A DNA stretch of 64,000 nt from Pterois miles (Eukaryota > Chordata > Actinopteri > Perciformes > Scorpaenidae): assembly GCA_947000775.1 (NCBI GenBank), contig CAMQGK010000637.1:10519501-10583500 (forward strand), read 5' to 3'. The translations under genes were made by a program, and so were the position numbers. This document shows, in pieces, positions 1-13,719 of this stretch; the first letter of the stretch is position 1, and every line of letters begins with the position of its first letter. A model generated the notes under the pieces. That model worked only from the letters and a program-made list of their open reading frames with translations, did not search any database and was not told where the DNA came from.

Positions 1-2
1 CA

Positions 3-50
3 AATCGTCCAGATCTCAACCCAATCGAGCATCTGTGGGATGTGCTGAAC
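3..50 (+). pseudogene. Tc1/mariner transposase C-terminal scrap
   Basis: Read in the frame starting at base 3, the first 48 bases encode NRPDLNPIEHLWDVLN. This is the C-terminal DDE motif region of Tc1-family transposases (PDLNPIE with the final catalytic Glu, then HLWD). The reading is lost after about base 50, and the window edge cuts off everything upstream. Only the tail of a dead copy is visible. Its sequence differs from the other Tc1 copy near 13.9 kb (HLWDVL against MLWHDL), so it is a different subfamily or an old lineage. Confidence 0.75.
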
Positions 51-729
51 CTACTCAATATTAGCCGGGTGGACATAATGGTATGGCTGATCGGTGTATA
101 CTGTACTATACCTAAACATCTCCTAAAAAAAGATAAAAACTTGTCTATTGTGGGTCTCAGGGGGTTAATAAATCATTTTAAAAAACATTGCAACATACTT
201 GTCGGCTATGCAACTAAAAACATACAGTAAAATACATTGCAGTTGAAGCTGTAGCAGGCTTTGGAGTGGAATATGTCGATGCGCACGTATTGCCGTGTGT
301 ACGGTAACCAAAGGAATGTGTCACACCAGTGTAGAGCCGTAATGATGTCAACTTGTTATTTACTTTCCAAATCTGAATGACTGAGCAAGGCGAAAGGAGA
401 ATTAATCAACCGCTGTGTGACCGGGCAGGCGAAAAAGAGTGGAGCGTGGGGGAAGGGTAAGTGGCTCAGAGGCCAGATAGGCAACACACTAGACTGTAGC
501 CTGTGAGACTCAGCTCTCTGCCTGCACTAAAACTGAATATATAAGCAGTAGTTCACTTTAGTGCGGTTTTTGGAGGGTGCCCTATTTTAAGGGTGTACGT
601 TGGGCAACCAAATGTGTATTTTAAGGTCGAAAAAGCCCCATTTTAGGTGCACATCCAAGCTATAGCAAACATACAGTAGCTACTGTGCAGTCTTGTCGAC
701 AGCATACGTTTGTCTTATTTTAAGATAAC
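51..729. other. Intergenic, no gene seen
   Basis: No coding potential is recognisable here. The stretch at about 125-170 is an inverted relative of one at about 23025-23062 inside tbl1x (ctgagacccacaatagac type, followed by a T-rich run). Bases 190-240 also resemble, in reverse, the segment near 23700. This suggests the same interspersed repeat family in the opposite orientation. The rest holds nothing I can name. Confidence 0.4.
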
Positions 730-1062
730 ATAACAGTAGTGGAGGCTTATAAACTGAACTGCATACATGTGTTATTGTAAGCTAGCTAACGCCAGTTAGC
801 ACGCGTCTCTTAATGTAAGCTAGCTAACGTTAGCAGTTTACAAACTGAATAGGATACGTTTGTCTTAATGTGAGCTAGCTAACGTTAATAGTGGATGTTT
901 ACAAACTGAACATACATTACGTGTCTGTTATTGTAAGGATGTTTACAAACTGAATACCGTGTGTTAGTGTAAGCTATGTATTGTTAGTGGATGTTTACAA
1001 ACTGAATATTTGTTGTTGTAAGATAGCTAACGCTGGTATTGGATGTTTACAGACTGACATTT
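730..1062. repeat. Degenerate tandem array, unit about 60-75 bp
   Basis: Two blocks recur five to six times with drift: a palindromic block agctagctaacgttag and, after a short spacer, ggatgtttacaaactgaa. Copies of the second lie near 832, 894, 938, 988 and 1042. The array sits just upstream of the CpG-rich first exon of tbl1x. AGCTAGCTAACG-type palindromes are common near fish promoters, but no function can be read from the sequence. Confidence 0.7.
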
Positions 1063-1179
1063 TAGCACGTATTGCAGCCAATTAAGGGCAGTTAGGTATA
1101 CACGGTGTAAAGTAATAGTATTTAATGGATTGATTAATACGTTTGGTAGTGTTTTCAGTATTCAGGTTTAAGGTCATTT

Positions 1180-1550
1180 AGCCTTCACCCCCCACCACCC
1201 CTCTCTCTCTTCATTCTCTGTCTACGTCTCTCTCCCGCTGCCGATCAGCGCCTGCTGCTGTCTCTCACGTTGCTGCTCCTCAGTGAAGGCTGAAACTCCA
1301 CAGAGAAACTAGCCTGCAGCGGGTTTATCCCAACTTAAACGCCAGTTGCGAGTGTGTCTGAGCGATCGCCGCTTTGTTAGCGCAACCAGATCGGTCGACA
1401 GTGAGTCACACGAGCGGCGGTCGGAACTTGAAATATGACGATAAGCAAAATGGGAGGAAAGTCGTCGCTAGCTTGCTGAAGTTGGAGGTTCTCCTTGTGG
1501 AAGAGGAAGAGGTGGCGGCGGACACCACGAGTTCACTCTCACAATAAAAG
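1180..1550 (+). promoter_or_regulatory. tbl1x: tbl1x CpG-rich promoter and untranslated exon 1
   Basis: This GC- and CpG-rich block stands out from AT-rich surroundings. It begins with pyrimidine runs (about 1190-1240) and ends with a good splice donor, aataaaag|gtaagcc, after base 1550. No TATA box is evident, which suits a CpG-type promoter of a widely expressed gene. The assignment to tbl1x is inferred from position and strand and from the acceptor at 18345/18346, just ahead of the tbl1x start codon. The transcription start cannot be fixed, and further untranslated exons could lie in the intron. Confidence 0.6.
1435..1479 (+). other. Upstream ORF in tbl1x exon 1 (14 codons)
   Basis: An ATG at 1435 opens a 14-codon frame ending in TGA at 1477-1479, with a second in-frame ATG five codons in. 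It lies wholly within the putative 5' untranslated exon, upstream of the donor at 1550. If the exon is transcribed as proposed, this short frame would be met before the main start at 18394 and could reduce translation. It has no recognisable peptide motif. Confidence 0.35.
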
Positions 1551-3459
1551 GTAAGCCAGTTAAAGTGGCACGGTTTGGGCTGCACTGCATTCAGGCTGCT
1601 TCTGTGTTTGTGTGTGGGTTATACGCGAAGGGGATAATGGCATTCAGAAATTGGCGATTATGGCGTTGATTAGGAGGTTGCCGGTACATAGCTTAGTCAC
1701 CCCCCCTGGCTCCACACGTGTGTTGAAATTCCTGCTTGTGTCTTTTTATTTCTCTCTCTTTCGGGTATCCAAACAACCTACTTTTCTGAGACTATTTTCC
1801 CCCTCACACCTGAGAAGCCCAGCTGTGGACTACTTCACTAAATATCAAGTTGGATGTCCTATTTTGGTGAATTATTAGGACATCTACTTTGCCCTTTTGA
1901 TAGCACAATAGAAAATCTCCACACCATTAAGTTGCACCAGTGCAGTCATTTTGTTCAAGCTGAAATACGAATGATACACATTTATATTGCTTTGTACACT
2001 TAGGAAACGCCTGTTTGTCTCAACTGTACTACCACCAGTTTTCAAGGGACAGTTCATGTTACTGTATAACTACAATGTTAAGCTGTTTCCTGACTCTGTG
2101 TCAGCTGTAGCTACTGTAAAGCACAACAGTTTATCAAAAGAAACCCATCTAAATGTGAAGCTAGGACATGGTGATTTCACATGTTCACTTAGTAAAACAG
2201 TCTAGCGGCCTATAAATTCGTCTTATTTCCCAGTTTGTAGCCCTGGCTGTTCCCAGTAGTCTTGGGATAATGGGATACAGCAGCGTGTACAGACACAGTT
2301 AAGATGTCTCGCCTAGCCTCAGAGCATCAAAGTGTTTATTATCTCCATTAAAGCAAGACATGAGAAGGACTCGGATGGAAATAGCTGCTAAAGCACACTG
2401 CTGTCTTAACCTGATTCTACTTCAGTGGCCCAAATTATTAATGCCAAAGTGATGCCCCCATTTTCTTCTTGACCTAGAGGCTGTTGTATGTTCACAATAA
2501 CAGTCAGTGTTGTTTGGCTACTGAAATCAGAAGGAGGCATTTTTACAACGAAGTTGCAATGGAGAAAACTTCCTTGAGAAGACACTGACTGGGCTTGATT
2601 TGACATTTGGGCTGTTGCTGCCACCATTTATGAATAGTAAGTCATTGGTCACAAGCTGGATGACACCTACTACTCTTCACCAACGTCATCACAGCAGAGA
2701 TACAACTCTTGTGATCATTGGATGTAATAGATAGAAAATACCAGCGTTTATGGGCTGGGCCTAGGTATTATCTGTCTCTGGGATTGTATCATGACAATAT
2801 GATTATGTAATAGGGCTGCGACTTTATCAAAATATCAAGTTTAAAGTATAAACAACACGTCAAGTGTTTAAATGAATTTGGACTCAAGTAAACTCACTCC
2901 AAATGTAGTTGTCAACTTGACATTGTTTTGTTCCATTGTTGACGCTGTAACCCAATGACGACTTCAGATTTGTTGTTTTAGTAATGTTACTGTAAGGCTG
3001 TTGGCAAACAGCCATACCTCTATCCTATCTAATATTTTACGTCTGTGAGGTGGAATCCAATCAGAGTTGCAGCTATGTCAATCAGTTTCCCAATGCCCAG
3101 TAAGACATCCATAAATGTCTTATTTTGTTCATAGCTTAATGATATTCAGTTTACTCTCATAGATGATTCAAGAAACCAGAAACTATTCATATTTATATTT
3201 TTACTTTTTTGTCTTAAAAAATTACACAGATTAAGCGATGATCAAAATAGTTATTTAACTGGATTGTTGAAGCTCTAATGTCATGATTTTTCATTCAGCA
3301 TAACTCGCTAGTTTACTCCATTTTGTGTTAACAAAGGCATAGCCTGGTTTACTGAGGCCACAGGGAGTGCTATAGATGAGATGCCCTTTCACGCTGTACT
3401 GTTAGTATTTTAACATTAGGTTAATCTTTGAAAAATCTCTTATTGGATTGGGTTCTGAT

Positions 3460-3465
3460 TATATA

Positions 3466-3521
<56 letters not shown>
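3460..3521. repeat. (AT)n microsatellite
   Basis: About 60 bp of nearly perfect AT dinucleotides within tbl1x intron 1. Likely polymorphic in length. Confidence 0.95.
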
Positions 3522-3524
<3 letters not shown>

Positions 3525-6500
3525 TGGGTGGCCTATTTTTGGTCTGATGTGACGCATGAAAGCGATTTTATGTCATTAATGCTTATATTTTCATACTTGT
3601 GTTCTTGTTAAAATTGCTATAGTGATTTCAACCACATCACCTTGCCCGGTTAGTGTGTTTACCAGTTCTGTCATCAGAGATAAGGACTGGCAGTGAACCC
3701 TAATTGCAGCGGTTACGAAAACAGGTTTAGTGCCACCTATTTAAATAACAATAGGAGTTTATTATGTCTTAATTGCATGCGTCAGACTTCTTTACGCACC
3801 ACCATTGGTCCCTAAATATGTGCCTAAAGTCATTACTGCTTCTCATCAATAGCTCTGGAAGGTGGTCTAGTTTTTACAGAGTGACTAGCAATACGTTTTG
3901 TCAATGCTTCACAGACTTCAAATCCGAGTTAAGATTTTGTTCTGAGGGGCTTTTATTGTCTGTCTTTTTTTAATTTGGTGTTTCAGAAGATGGACACAGT
4001 TACCTTTGTACTGAGTCCTCAGAGGGCATGAATTGATAATGTTGTTGCCTACAGGTTATTTTCTGTCTGCCTCTTGTTCAGTGACATGATTTGAGATGAA
4101 ACCTATTGTCTTTGGTCTCAGTGCTGTATGATCTGACAAAAGTGGATGGCCTGCCATATGTGAATAATCATAATTCATTCATCTGATGGCTTGTAGTCAG
4201 TCCTTGTTATGCTCTAAATAGATTTGATAACTCATTTAAATGTAATTACAACAGACTCAGTGAATTGAGGCACAGAAGAGGCGACTGCAAATCCAACGCA
4301 CATTTTGTTAAGACTGTGTTCAAAACAGAAATGTATCCCCCGCTCATAAGTAGGGCAAGGAAGTCCCTGAGAAAGCCCATGTCAGTCTTGTGGTGCAGCA
4401 GAGCTCTGTATCGGGCTGTCCAAATATTTCTGTAGCAGTATTTATTTATGATAGGCCATGGGGGGAGGTGAGCCATTCTCTCCCTCCAAAAGAGTCATAC
4501 AGTGTGCATGGGCTACCAGCCAACTGGCAGACTAGTAGTTCCTCTGATATAACGCCCATACAAGTTCTGGCTAGTTCATGGCTATAGTTATTTATCTGTA
4601 TTATTAGGGTGGCTCTGTTTATAGTTGGGTGAACTTGTATCTGTTGATTCTGTCCTTGTGTGTATGCAGATTAAAACAAGTAAGAGGAAGCTACATGCCT
4701 TTAAGGGTGTGTTAAATGTTCAAGTGTGAACTGTGTAGCAGCTAATAACTTTCTATTTCTGTTTTGTCTGAACTCATCATAGTTAATGATTCAGTTTCCT
4801 TAAGAGTACATGCTTGGTCATATTTTAGCACACACCTCTCTGTGAGGTTATGCTCAGTCAATGGACGAACTTTTTTTTTTTTTTTTACAAAGTCAGCCTG
4901 TAAGTACGAATAGACAGGGCTGCTCAATTATGGCAAAAATCATTCTTAGTTATTTTGTTTATATTGACATTGTGATTATTTAACATGATTGCTCATTGAT
5001 TTTGGAAAATAGATAGCACATTTGAAAGTTAAATGCATCTGTTGTGCACCAAGTCCTGGTGGTTGCTGTAAAGCTCACGGCCGGAGCCGCGACCTTCACT
5101 CGGGCCTGTCCAAGCCGACCGAGGAAATGCACCACACACATACACACAAAAACAAACATTATTATGAAATGGCACTATAATCATTGAATCTTGATCATAT
5201 TGATTCTGAATCACTGGATCATATTTGAAAATAAAATCATATTAATCATACACCCCTACAAACAGGTACTTTTATTTCCCAGAACTGACAACTCAGCCGT
5301 CTGAAGTAGGCTGATAACTTTGAACTAGTTTTTCAGGAGGAATGTGTCTGGACCACTGTTACTGCTGGTAGATGACTGTAAAGGAAGTTGTGCAAGCACA
5401 TGCATGCCAGACTTCTTTACTAAAAGGGATTATTGTTTTTTGTTTCACTTAGTCCATCTTTTCACCCCCTCCTGTTTCAGCCATGGTATCTTGTCGGATG
5501 CTTTGTGTATTGTGTAACAGTAAAGTAAAAGACAAGCGTACATAAAGAGAATCAAGAATCTTAAAAAAAAAAACATATATTACTGTAACATGAATTTTTA
5601 CCATTTTGTAGTGATGATTCAGCCAGGAGAGTTTCATGCCCGTACAAGCCATGGAAGGGCTCCAACTGTCAGTCACCCAACATTGTCTATGGAGAAGATG
5701 AATCAGACTTTTACTTTCCCACATAGTACCTCTGTGACAGGTTGTCTTTCATTTCTTGCCATGATACTTGCCAAAATTTATATTGACACAATGTTATAGT
5801 AATTGTTGCAACATTCACTCTAGCTCATGCTAAAGTTGGGTGATATGATTACAAACCATTTTCAGACACAGAATCTGTAACATAGCTGCTCATGAGAGGC
5901 CTCGTAAGAAAACAAAACAAGATGTGGGCAACATTTGCTGATGGCATTGGAGTATGCTGTGTGTTGGTCACCAGAAAACAAGAAATTTAAGTAGAGAAAG
6001 GGCCGAGATACGCTGAAGTAAATTGAGAAAGGGTTGTTGTTACGTTGGCTGTCCATCAGAGAGCACTGACAATTTATGCATATTTTACAGTTTACTTTTC
6101 AGCTGTAAAATGTTACTGCACGTATCTCTTTATATATCATGGTCAAAACTCTCTAATAATCAAATTAAAAGGGGCTGTCTGAAAATGTGCGCCATTGTTC
6201 ATTATCCAATTGTCATCCCCGCCGATTATTGCGTCTTACCCGATTCCGTTATGGCCAGCCTTCCAGCCATTGTGTGCAATTGTTGTAAATCAATGAGCAG
6301 GACTGCTTTATGGCGGTATTGAATTTACAGGATTCTTGCATTAATATGATAAAGTACCTTGATTTTTTTCAGGATTTTATTCAGTCAATATGTAATTAAA
6401 AATTTGTCGTACTGGGTGGCGGCGCTCTTTCCACACCTTAAAGCACTGTTGCATGTTATTAAACTGTCATTAATTGGCATGGACGTCAGTAAATTTCTTT

Positions 6501-7029
6501 CCAGAGACACTGAAAACAGTGCAGGGATGACTTCGTTGTAGTGTTCTGCTCTTAAATCGTACTCATAGGTTGTGTGTATAGCTTTGTCCAGGTAGCTAGT
6601 GGTAGGGTGTGAAACTGAATAGCGGCCTCAAGCACGATGCTCCAGATGTGAAACGTCCATCTGTGGAATGGCAGCAAAAGTTTCACATTTGCTGCTCCAT
6701 GTTGTGCAATTTCCTACTTTTCCTACTTTCCTACTTGTAGTTTTGACACAAGGCTGCACAATTTAAAATATATATATTTATATATACACAATTGCAGTAT
6801 GATTTGCGATATTAGAGTGAATGGTTATCTTGACATTGTCATTCTCATTCTCATTGAAAAACATTAAAATGATTGGGTGACTTATTTATTTATTCTTTTT
6901 TTTTTTTTTTTTTACAACAATCTGTACCCCACAATGAAGTTTTTTTTTTTTTTTTAAGTCTGTAGAATATGATGGGAAGGCCAGAACATAATTTATGTAA
7001 TTCTTTGGTATTGTCAACACAAATTTCAC

Positions 7030-7475
7030 CTTAAGATCATATTGCGACTTCTATTAGATTTTGGCAGTGAAATTACAACTTCTCCAATGTGCCTACCATG
7101 TAGGACTGCTTCGGTGAGCAACGCAAAAATGCAAATGGTCCTTTCTAGAGCCAGTTGTTTTAAGAGTAGAGCATGTGTGTATGTGGTGAAACGGGAGAGA
7201 CAGGCGGCTATCGGAGCGAGTAAAGTTATCGAGTCCGGCTTGAGCAGGAAAAATTAAGTGTTTGGTTTGTCTGTTCTGGGCTAATGTAGAAACATGGCGG
7301 ACTCCATGAAGGGGACCCACTCCATACGTAGATATACTGTAAATGACTTTTTAAGATAACGAAAACACAACAGTTCTTATTTCAGGTGATTATACACTAA
7401 AGAAAACATACTTAATCGTATTATATTCCATTTCGGCCAATAGATCCCCCTAATTGTTATACACTGGTCCTTTAA
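7030..7475. mobile_element. Percomorph-type short interspersed/MITE copy
   Basis: The block containing gtagaaacatggcggactcc, through ccaatagatccccctaattg, to ctggtcctttaa matches a short repeat that I recall as abundant in percomorph genomes. It ends in TTTAA. There is no open frame with transposase features, so it is non-autonomous. The left boundary is uncertain. Confidence 0.5.
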
Positions 7476-9069
7476 TAGTGTATTTATTACCAACTAGACC
7501 AGTGACTTGAATTTGTATATTGTTATAATCCAAATGTCCGTGCAAACATTTGTCTACATTTTCAGTTTCTAGAATACAGCCTTACCAGGGGTGTGTGCGC
7601 TCTTGAGTTCTTTCTAGTTACAAGAATTTGAAAACATTTGAAAACATTTAATCCATACATGCAGTCAGTTGCATTGCAGAATAGACACATGCGTCACACA
7701 AACACAATGCAGGGACATCTCTGGTATGCATTAGTGCTGTCGTACTGTGTAAATGCTAGGTAGAGAAACCATCAAGAGGAAAGCTCAGAATAAAGATCTA
7801 TATTTCGGTTGTCTGCCTTGTTTGTTTGACCCTGATGTCAGATGGAAGGAAAGCTCAAGGAGAGTGGGGGGTATTTAGGGTGGCATGAGCAGCTGTTGAC
7901 AGAGAAGCAAGATCCTCTGGTCACCATAGCAACACTTGTATTGCCCACACTGTCGTGTCTCTGTGTTTACAGCTTATTTGTGCAACCCTCGTCTTGCTGA
8001 AAAAGAAATGCCTGGCTGAGGCCTCTGTGTTGGCTATTACAATCTCAAGGGCACTTCTTTCTTCTCATTGAATGAATGTAGAAATAAGCATTTACCAAAT
8101 AGGAAGGCAAAAATGATAAAAATCCTTTCTATTAGTGAAACTGTGCTTACGTAAAGGCTTGTTAAGATCCACTGTACGCGTCCCATAAAGATGTAATAGT
8201 TTCAGTTCCTGTCAGTGGCAGAGACAATGGTCGCATCTGTGATATGTCAACAGAAGACTGCCAAATGTTTTCTCCATTCCAGCTAGTTCTTCTCAATAAC
8301 GGGATCATTTTATTCTCGATTTCAGATGCGAAACACAGGAACATGTGGCTCATACAGCATAAAAGCACAAAGCATACACTGGCATAGATCTGAAGCCACC
8401 TCATTCTACGAACTTGCCATGCGAATGGTAGTGAATTTGAATGTATATTTAAAAGAGATTGTGTTCACTCAGTGTCCTTGACAGGTTAACATGCAAATTG
8501 TTATGCATACATGCAGTGATATGAGTGAGAGCGAGCACTGTGTTGTTGAATGAAGCGTTGTTATTTTTTGTCATGTAGACAGTCTATGAAGCTGTTTTTT
8601 TCTGCTTTATTCTTGTAAAGTGCATTAGGAAAGGCTGAGATTTGATTCTGTATGTATGTGAGCTGGACTGAGCATCAAAAGAGCTTTCTGTGTCCCACTA
8701 TCTCCTCCGCACAACGTATTTACTTGCCACCCGCCCCCACACTGCCATACACACATGCATGCCCTACAGCGACTGGTTTCTTGTGTGCTTACATGCGCAT
8801 ATGACACCAGGTTATTTTGAGCAACCAGAAAATCAAAAGAGTTCATGCTCTGCAATAACTCAGTTACTGTAAAAGCTGTCTTTGCATGTAGCTCGTCTGT
8901 AATCCGATTATTTTTTTCTATATCTTTCAGTCAAAGCTGACATTAAAAACTTATTGATGTGAGATGATGTACATGTTAAAGTATTTTAATAACGTAAGAA
9001 AATGTTTTATAAAGTCTTCTGAGGTTCCAGAGGGAGTTGCACGAAGTCCTGTAAATTGCCTTAAGTGGT

Positions 9070-9640
9070 GTCACTGGAGTCTGCGTTGGTTGGGGCTGAA
9101 GACTAAAAGTGATCCTACCAAACCTCTGTAGCTCGCTCCTCATTTCTGCTTGAGGCTAGCAGCTCGCCGCTGCAGAAGCTGCACGTAACATAACACACCC
9201 AAAGTGTATAGAAGCAAAGAGTCGAAACGCCAGAGTTTTGACAACGGACGCTGCCGCAATTATAAATACTATGTACATTTGTAATATTTGTATTGTTCAA
9301 CGCAGGCCATTTCAGTAGAGACGTTAAAAATGACAGTAGAATAGAAATAACTTTGTTTTACTTTTGCACAACGCTCTGTAAGACATTTTAAAGGTAGTTG
9401 CTTTCAGTCCAAAATGGCGGAAACGTAGCTTTGATGCTGGGCGCTGATGTTGTAATGGAATGAACAACTGTCTTTCACTTCTTGGCAATATATGGTCTTT
9501 AACACACCTGAATCTTAGAACCAAACTGATGGTGGCCGTGTTGCATTGTGGGTAATGTAGGTGCCAGGAAAAAGACAATATCTCTGGTTCTGCTGCATCG
9601 ATTTTGATAACATGTCCGACAATGTTGTCGAAGTGCAATG
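9070..9640. repeat. Probable interspersed repeat
   Basis: This segment has the composition and phrases of short fish interspersed elements (ccaaaatggcgg, cattgtgggtaatgt) and differs from its AT-rich flanks. No terminal repeats were established, and the longest minus-strand frame (104 codons) shows no domain. The call rests on resemblance only. Confidence 0.35.
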
Positions 9641-11044
9641 CTAGATCTGTGGAGTACCTCTTAAAGTTTAGACAAGGACAACTACCTGGTGTTCAGACCA
9701 AAAGTACCACTTAGTTAAATAACTTTTGTATGGGAATGCTGCTAGTGATGGTCATTTTAAGTAATTTCTATATTTGAGTACTTGCATTGAATTATTCTAG
9801 AGTACTCCCAAAAAAAACTGTTCACTGCGATGGTAGCTTATAATATACTACTACTATATACATACACCATGAGCTCCTTTTCCTTTCACAAAGTTCAATC
9901 AGTCGCCAGTTTTGTGACGAGCTGGCTAATCTTCTCTGCCCTGGTTGCATCACAACACTGCTACCAGATGAGGTGATGAGAGATGCCTGTTGCGCATCTC
10001 TGCTGTTTTCTCCTTGAGCTTAATGCACAAATGGTTAATCATCAAACTAGTTGTTTTATGATATGCAATGCAGCTTGCACCACACATTGATTTTAATATT
10101 TAGGCATAATATTTCCAAGCTAATTAGATAGGGATTGTTTGTTCCTGTTGTGTGTGTATTGTCCACATCAATAGGAAAAACAACCCTGGAGTTTTCCTCT
10201 TTGACAATGTTTTGTTTCCTTTGTTTCTACAGAGACTACTAAATGGCACCAATAGGCAAGTGGGAGTTGTCATTTTTATTTGATGCTAATGGCTTCAGCA
10301 TGCGGATGGATCTTAGGTCTTGACGCTCCCGATTACGAGCCATCACGATGAATCCTTTCAGTGATCGTTGCTATCTGTCACCATCCCCCATTCATTCCCC
10401 CTGGGAGAAAATACACTTGATGGCGGCGCCTGTGAAATTGTCTGTTGAAAGAGAGAAATGCACACCCAACACTCATATTGCTGCAAATCTATTAAGGTGT
10501 ATATCATAGATTGTGTGAGGTTTAAGGCATTTGGTATGTTTGCAGTATCAGTGGCTGTAGCAGTGCACTAAATACCCTAACTGACTAATGTGTTACCCCG
10601 ATGACCCTTTTCATTGTTAGCTGTTGAAAGAACCAGTAGATTAGGTCTACTGGTTCCAAGGGTGGCCATCCGTACACGTGCATGTGCCAACAGTCTGCAG
10701 ATTTTCGTTCCAACTGATCACATCAGCAGGTAATTTCACCAATGACTCCTTCCCCTTTACTTAAAGGAGTGCTAATCGGCGGGTAGAGCCTTTGGTTTGA
10801 ATGAAAACCTGCAGTCTGTTGTCTCTCATGGCGTGGGAGAAGTGTTTCCCCTGGAGACTGAAGGCTCCCATCCCCCACCGCTTTGCCGACCTACATTGGC
10901 TGTCGCTAAGTGACTCATTGAGAGAGGCAAAGAATAATGCACAAATGGTTGTTGTGATTACCTGTGTGTGGGGATCATTATTTATCACCCTGCTCCCATT
11001 CCACCATCGCACCATCCCATCCCCCCTCTATCCGATTCCCTTCC

Positions 11045-11048
<4 letters not shown>

Positions 11049-11092
<44 letters not shown>

Positions 11093-11117
11093 CTCTCTGT
11101 CTCTCTCTCTCTCTCTC
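11049..11117. repeat. (CT)n low-complexity tract
   Basis: A run of CT dinucleotides with a short GT interruption. It makes artificial Ser/Leu-rich open frames in three frames on the plus strand, which are not genes. Confidence 0.95.
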
Positions 11118-13719
11118 CCCTCCCCCCTCAAGACTGCAGCCCAACCAGAAGCTTCAAAGGCGGGTTTTACTCAGCAGAGCAGTTCAAGAGAAAATGGCTG
11201 CTGTTTCCAGGTCTTGTTTGCACATCTGTCAGGAGGTGACTGTTCAGGAGAAAATGGGGTCCCTGGTATGCTGGTTTTCAACATCATTCTTTTCAAAACC
11301 CTGCATGTGTAGGAGACGGCTGCTTGTGTATTGCGCCACCATTTTTTTTGCAAATGTTTATGTTCAGAATGCTTTTTATTTGGTTTCAGTGATGGATGGA
11401 TGATTTTACATAAGCACTATTTAGAGAACTGATCAAGAAATAATGTGCAGTGACGTGTTTAACCAAATCAAACAGTGTTTACATTTTTTGTTAACTACAT
11501 AGTGTTGTGTCGTTGAGCTCTATTTTAAAATCAAGTTAAATCTGCATTTGGATTTTTTATTGCATAATAGCCAGAATGAAAAAGCGTGGTCTCTATTGTC
11601 TCTTAAAATCCACATTCCGTCTTAGATATTGCCATAAACAGAGCACAAATGTATATTAATTTCTAGCTGTTTAAAGTCCAAATGATATCAAATCCAAATG
11701 CTGTCTTAAATACGCTTTTCCACCAAAAGTAGCACATATGTGCAGGCTTTTTAAACACGGGAAAACTTGCAAAAATATAAGTGATAGACTCCTTTCCCAT
11801 TAGACGAGTGCGCCTTTCTGTTATTTTTCTTGGTGTCACATTCGACTTCACGAGTGCGCCGAAAAATAGGGTTAGTAATCAATGACAGTGTTACGGTGGT
11901 TACTTCTTTTTTTACGCTATTGTTGGAACAGTGGAAAGACTAACAAAGATGGTTTTGAGCAGTTTTATTTTGTTTCTGTCCAGTTTGGATTGTGTTTAAC
12001 AATGATCAGCGGGGTAAAATTAATGTTTCTGTCAAGTGAGTCTGGTAGCTTTAAGGAGCGCATATAACGGCCCTTTCTTTTCACAAGTAACTTAGTGAAG
12101 TAAGAGTTTATTTCGACCAAACCCGAGTTGGCGATTGTTGAAACAGTAGACAGTCAAGACGTTTTCTTTATTTTGTTTCTTACATTTGAATGAAGGGGGT
12201 TTCAGTGATTAGCGAGCTAAATTTACTGGTACTGTTGTCTGACTGGAGTTTGGTGGCTTTGTGGAGAGTATATCCTTCATATGTTTTGTACGTTAATAAA
12301 CTAGAATAATTGTCCAAATCCAAATTGATTTTCTTTATTATATATTCACTTCAAAGTGCATCACACACAGCATTGTACTGGAAAAGGAGCGAAAGCCAGA
12401 TGTTGGTGGAATTTTTTTGTCCAGAGGGAAATGGGTTAAAGTGCTGTCATGTAATCCTTAGATTGTGCACACACCTGTGAAAGGTATCGCTTGGCTTCAA
12501 TTCAAATATTTTACCAATGAATAATCATCTCAGTTCTCATCTAATACATTGTTACAGTCTAATTAATGTGCACTGCATGCCCAAATGTCTTCAGTAGTTT
12601 TGCTTCTGTGATGACATTTTAAACACCAAAACAAACAAAGCACGGTGGTTGCATTACTTAGTTGAATCAGTGTTGGATTATAAAGAAACATTTTTGTATT
12701 GTATATGACTGACATGTGCAATTTTGTAGAGAACTTGCATCATGAAGTTTACACTTTGAGTTATAAAAAAATTTAATAACTGGCCTCCATTGCATCTCTC
12801 AGACCAGTTTCTGTAAGAAAGTTCTGTTCGTCACCATAGAGCCACATATACTATATTGGTGAAACCTATTCATGAGTAAACGCTTTCTTATTAGCTATGA
12901 GACCTTTGTTCCTGTAGGTGGTAAACCACAGCTGTTACGGTACAGGGGCCATTCAGTTGGATCCTTAAATATTTGCAGATTCACAACCTCATGCAAAAGC
13001 ATATCTTACCATAATTAGACTATAATAGAAGGATACTTTCCACAAGCTAATGCTCCTTGTCATTAAGAAACTGTAATAGTAATTTGGAAGTTGTTTTAAA
13101 TTTAAATGTATGTTTGTTCAATACACTTGAAATGAAAGACACAGCTTGGTATTCCAGTGTTAGAGTATGAAGGCCTTTTTGACCACCGCTTCAGGCCATA
13201 ATTCATGGCGCTTGGTATGGATGAAGGCCTGGTGGCGGCAAGATGATGCTGAAGTTTACATCGTCAAGTAATTGCTGCAAGGATACAGTAAACATCCTAA
13301 AGCTGATAACCCTAATGAGCCAGATGACCACTGCAGGGCTTCTCATTATTGACCTATTCAGGTTTCAGTTTCTCTACCCAATCTATTGTCTCTTTTCTGC
13401 AGTTAACTGTTAGCATTTGGAAAATGTTAAAGGATGTTTGACATGCTTTCAAACAATTGTTACTTAGCTGTAATTCAGTGTTATAGACCACAGAAATGAA
13501 AATGATAATTTTAGGGTTGTCCTGAATACCATTTTTTTGGGCTTTGAAGCTTCAGTGAGTAATATTTTATTTACTTGAAGCTTCACTTCATGGTGTGGTG
13601 AAGCAGGTGGACATGTTCTTCTGTCTCTATCTCCCCTGTTTTAATGCCCGGTACAGTGATGCTGCCGCACTATTGTACACACAACAAACTGCGTTATCTG
13701 CCTTGGATTTCTGCATAAA

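Noticed and set aside
1381..1410. Alternative donor gaca|gtgagt within the proposed tbl1x exon 1
   Set aside because: The intron side is good, but the exon side lacks the usual G. The donor at 1550/1551 fits better, although alternative use is not excluded.
9324..9638. 104-codon minus-strand frame in tbl1x intron 1
   Set aside because: It coincides with a probable interspersed repeat and shows no recognisable motif.
10801..11403. 200-codon plus-strand open frame
   Set aside because: It is carried by the CT repeat (a long Ser/Leu run) and lies in tbl1x intron 1. The rest matches no protein family.
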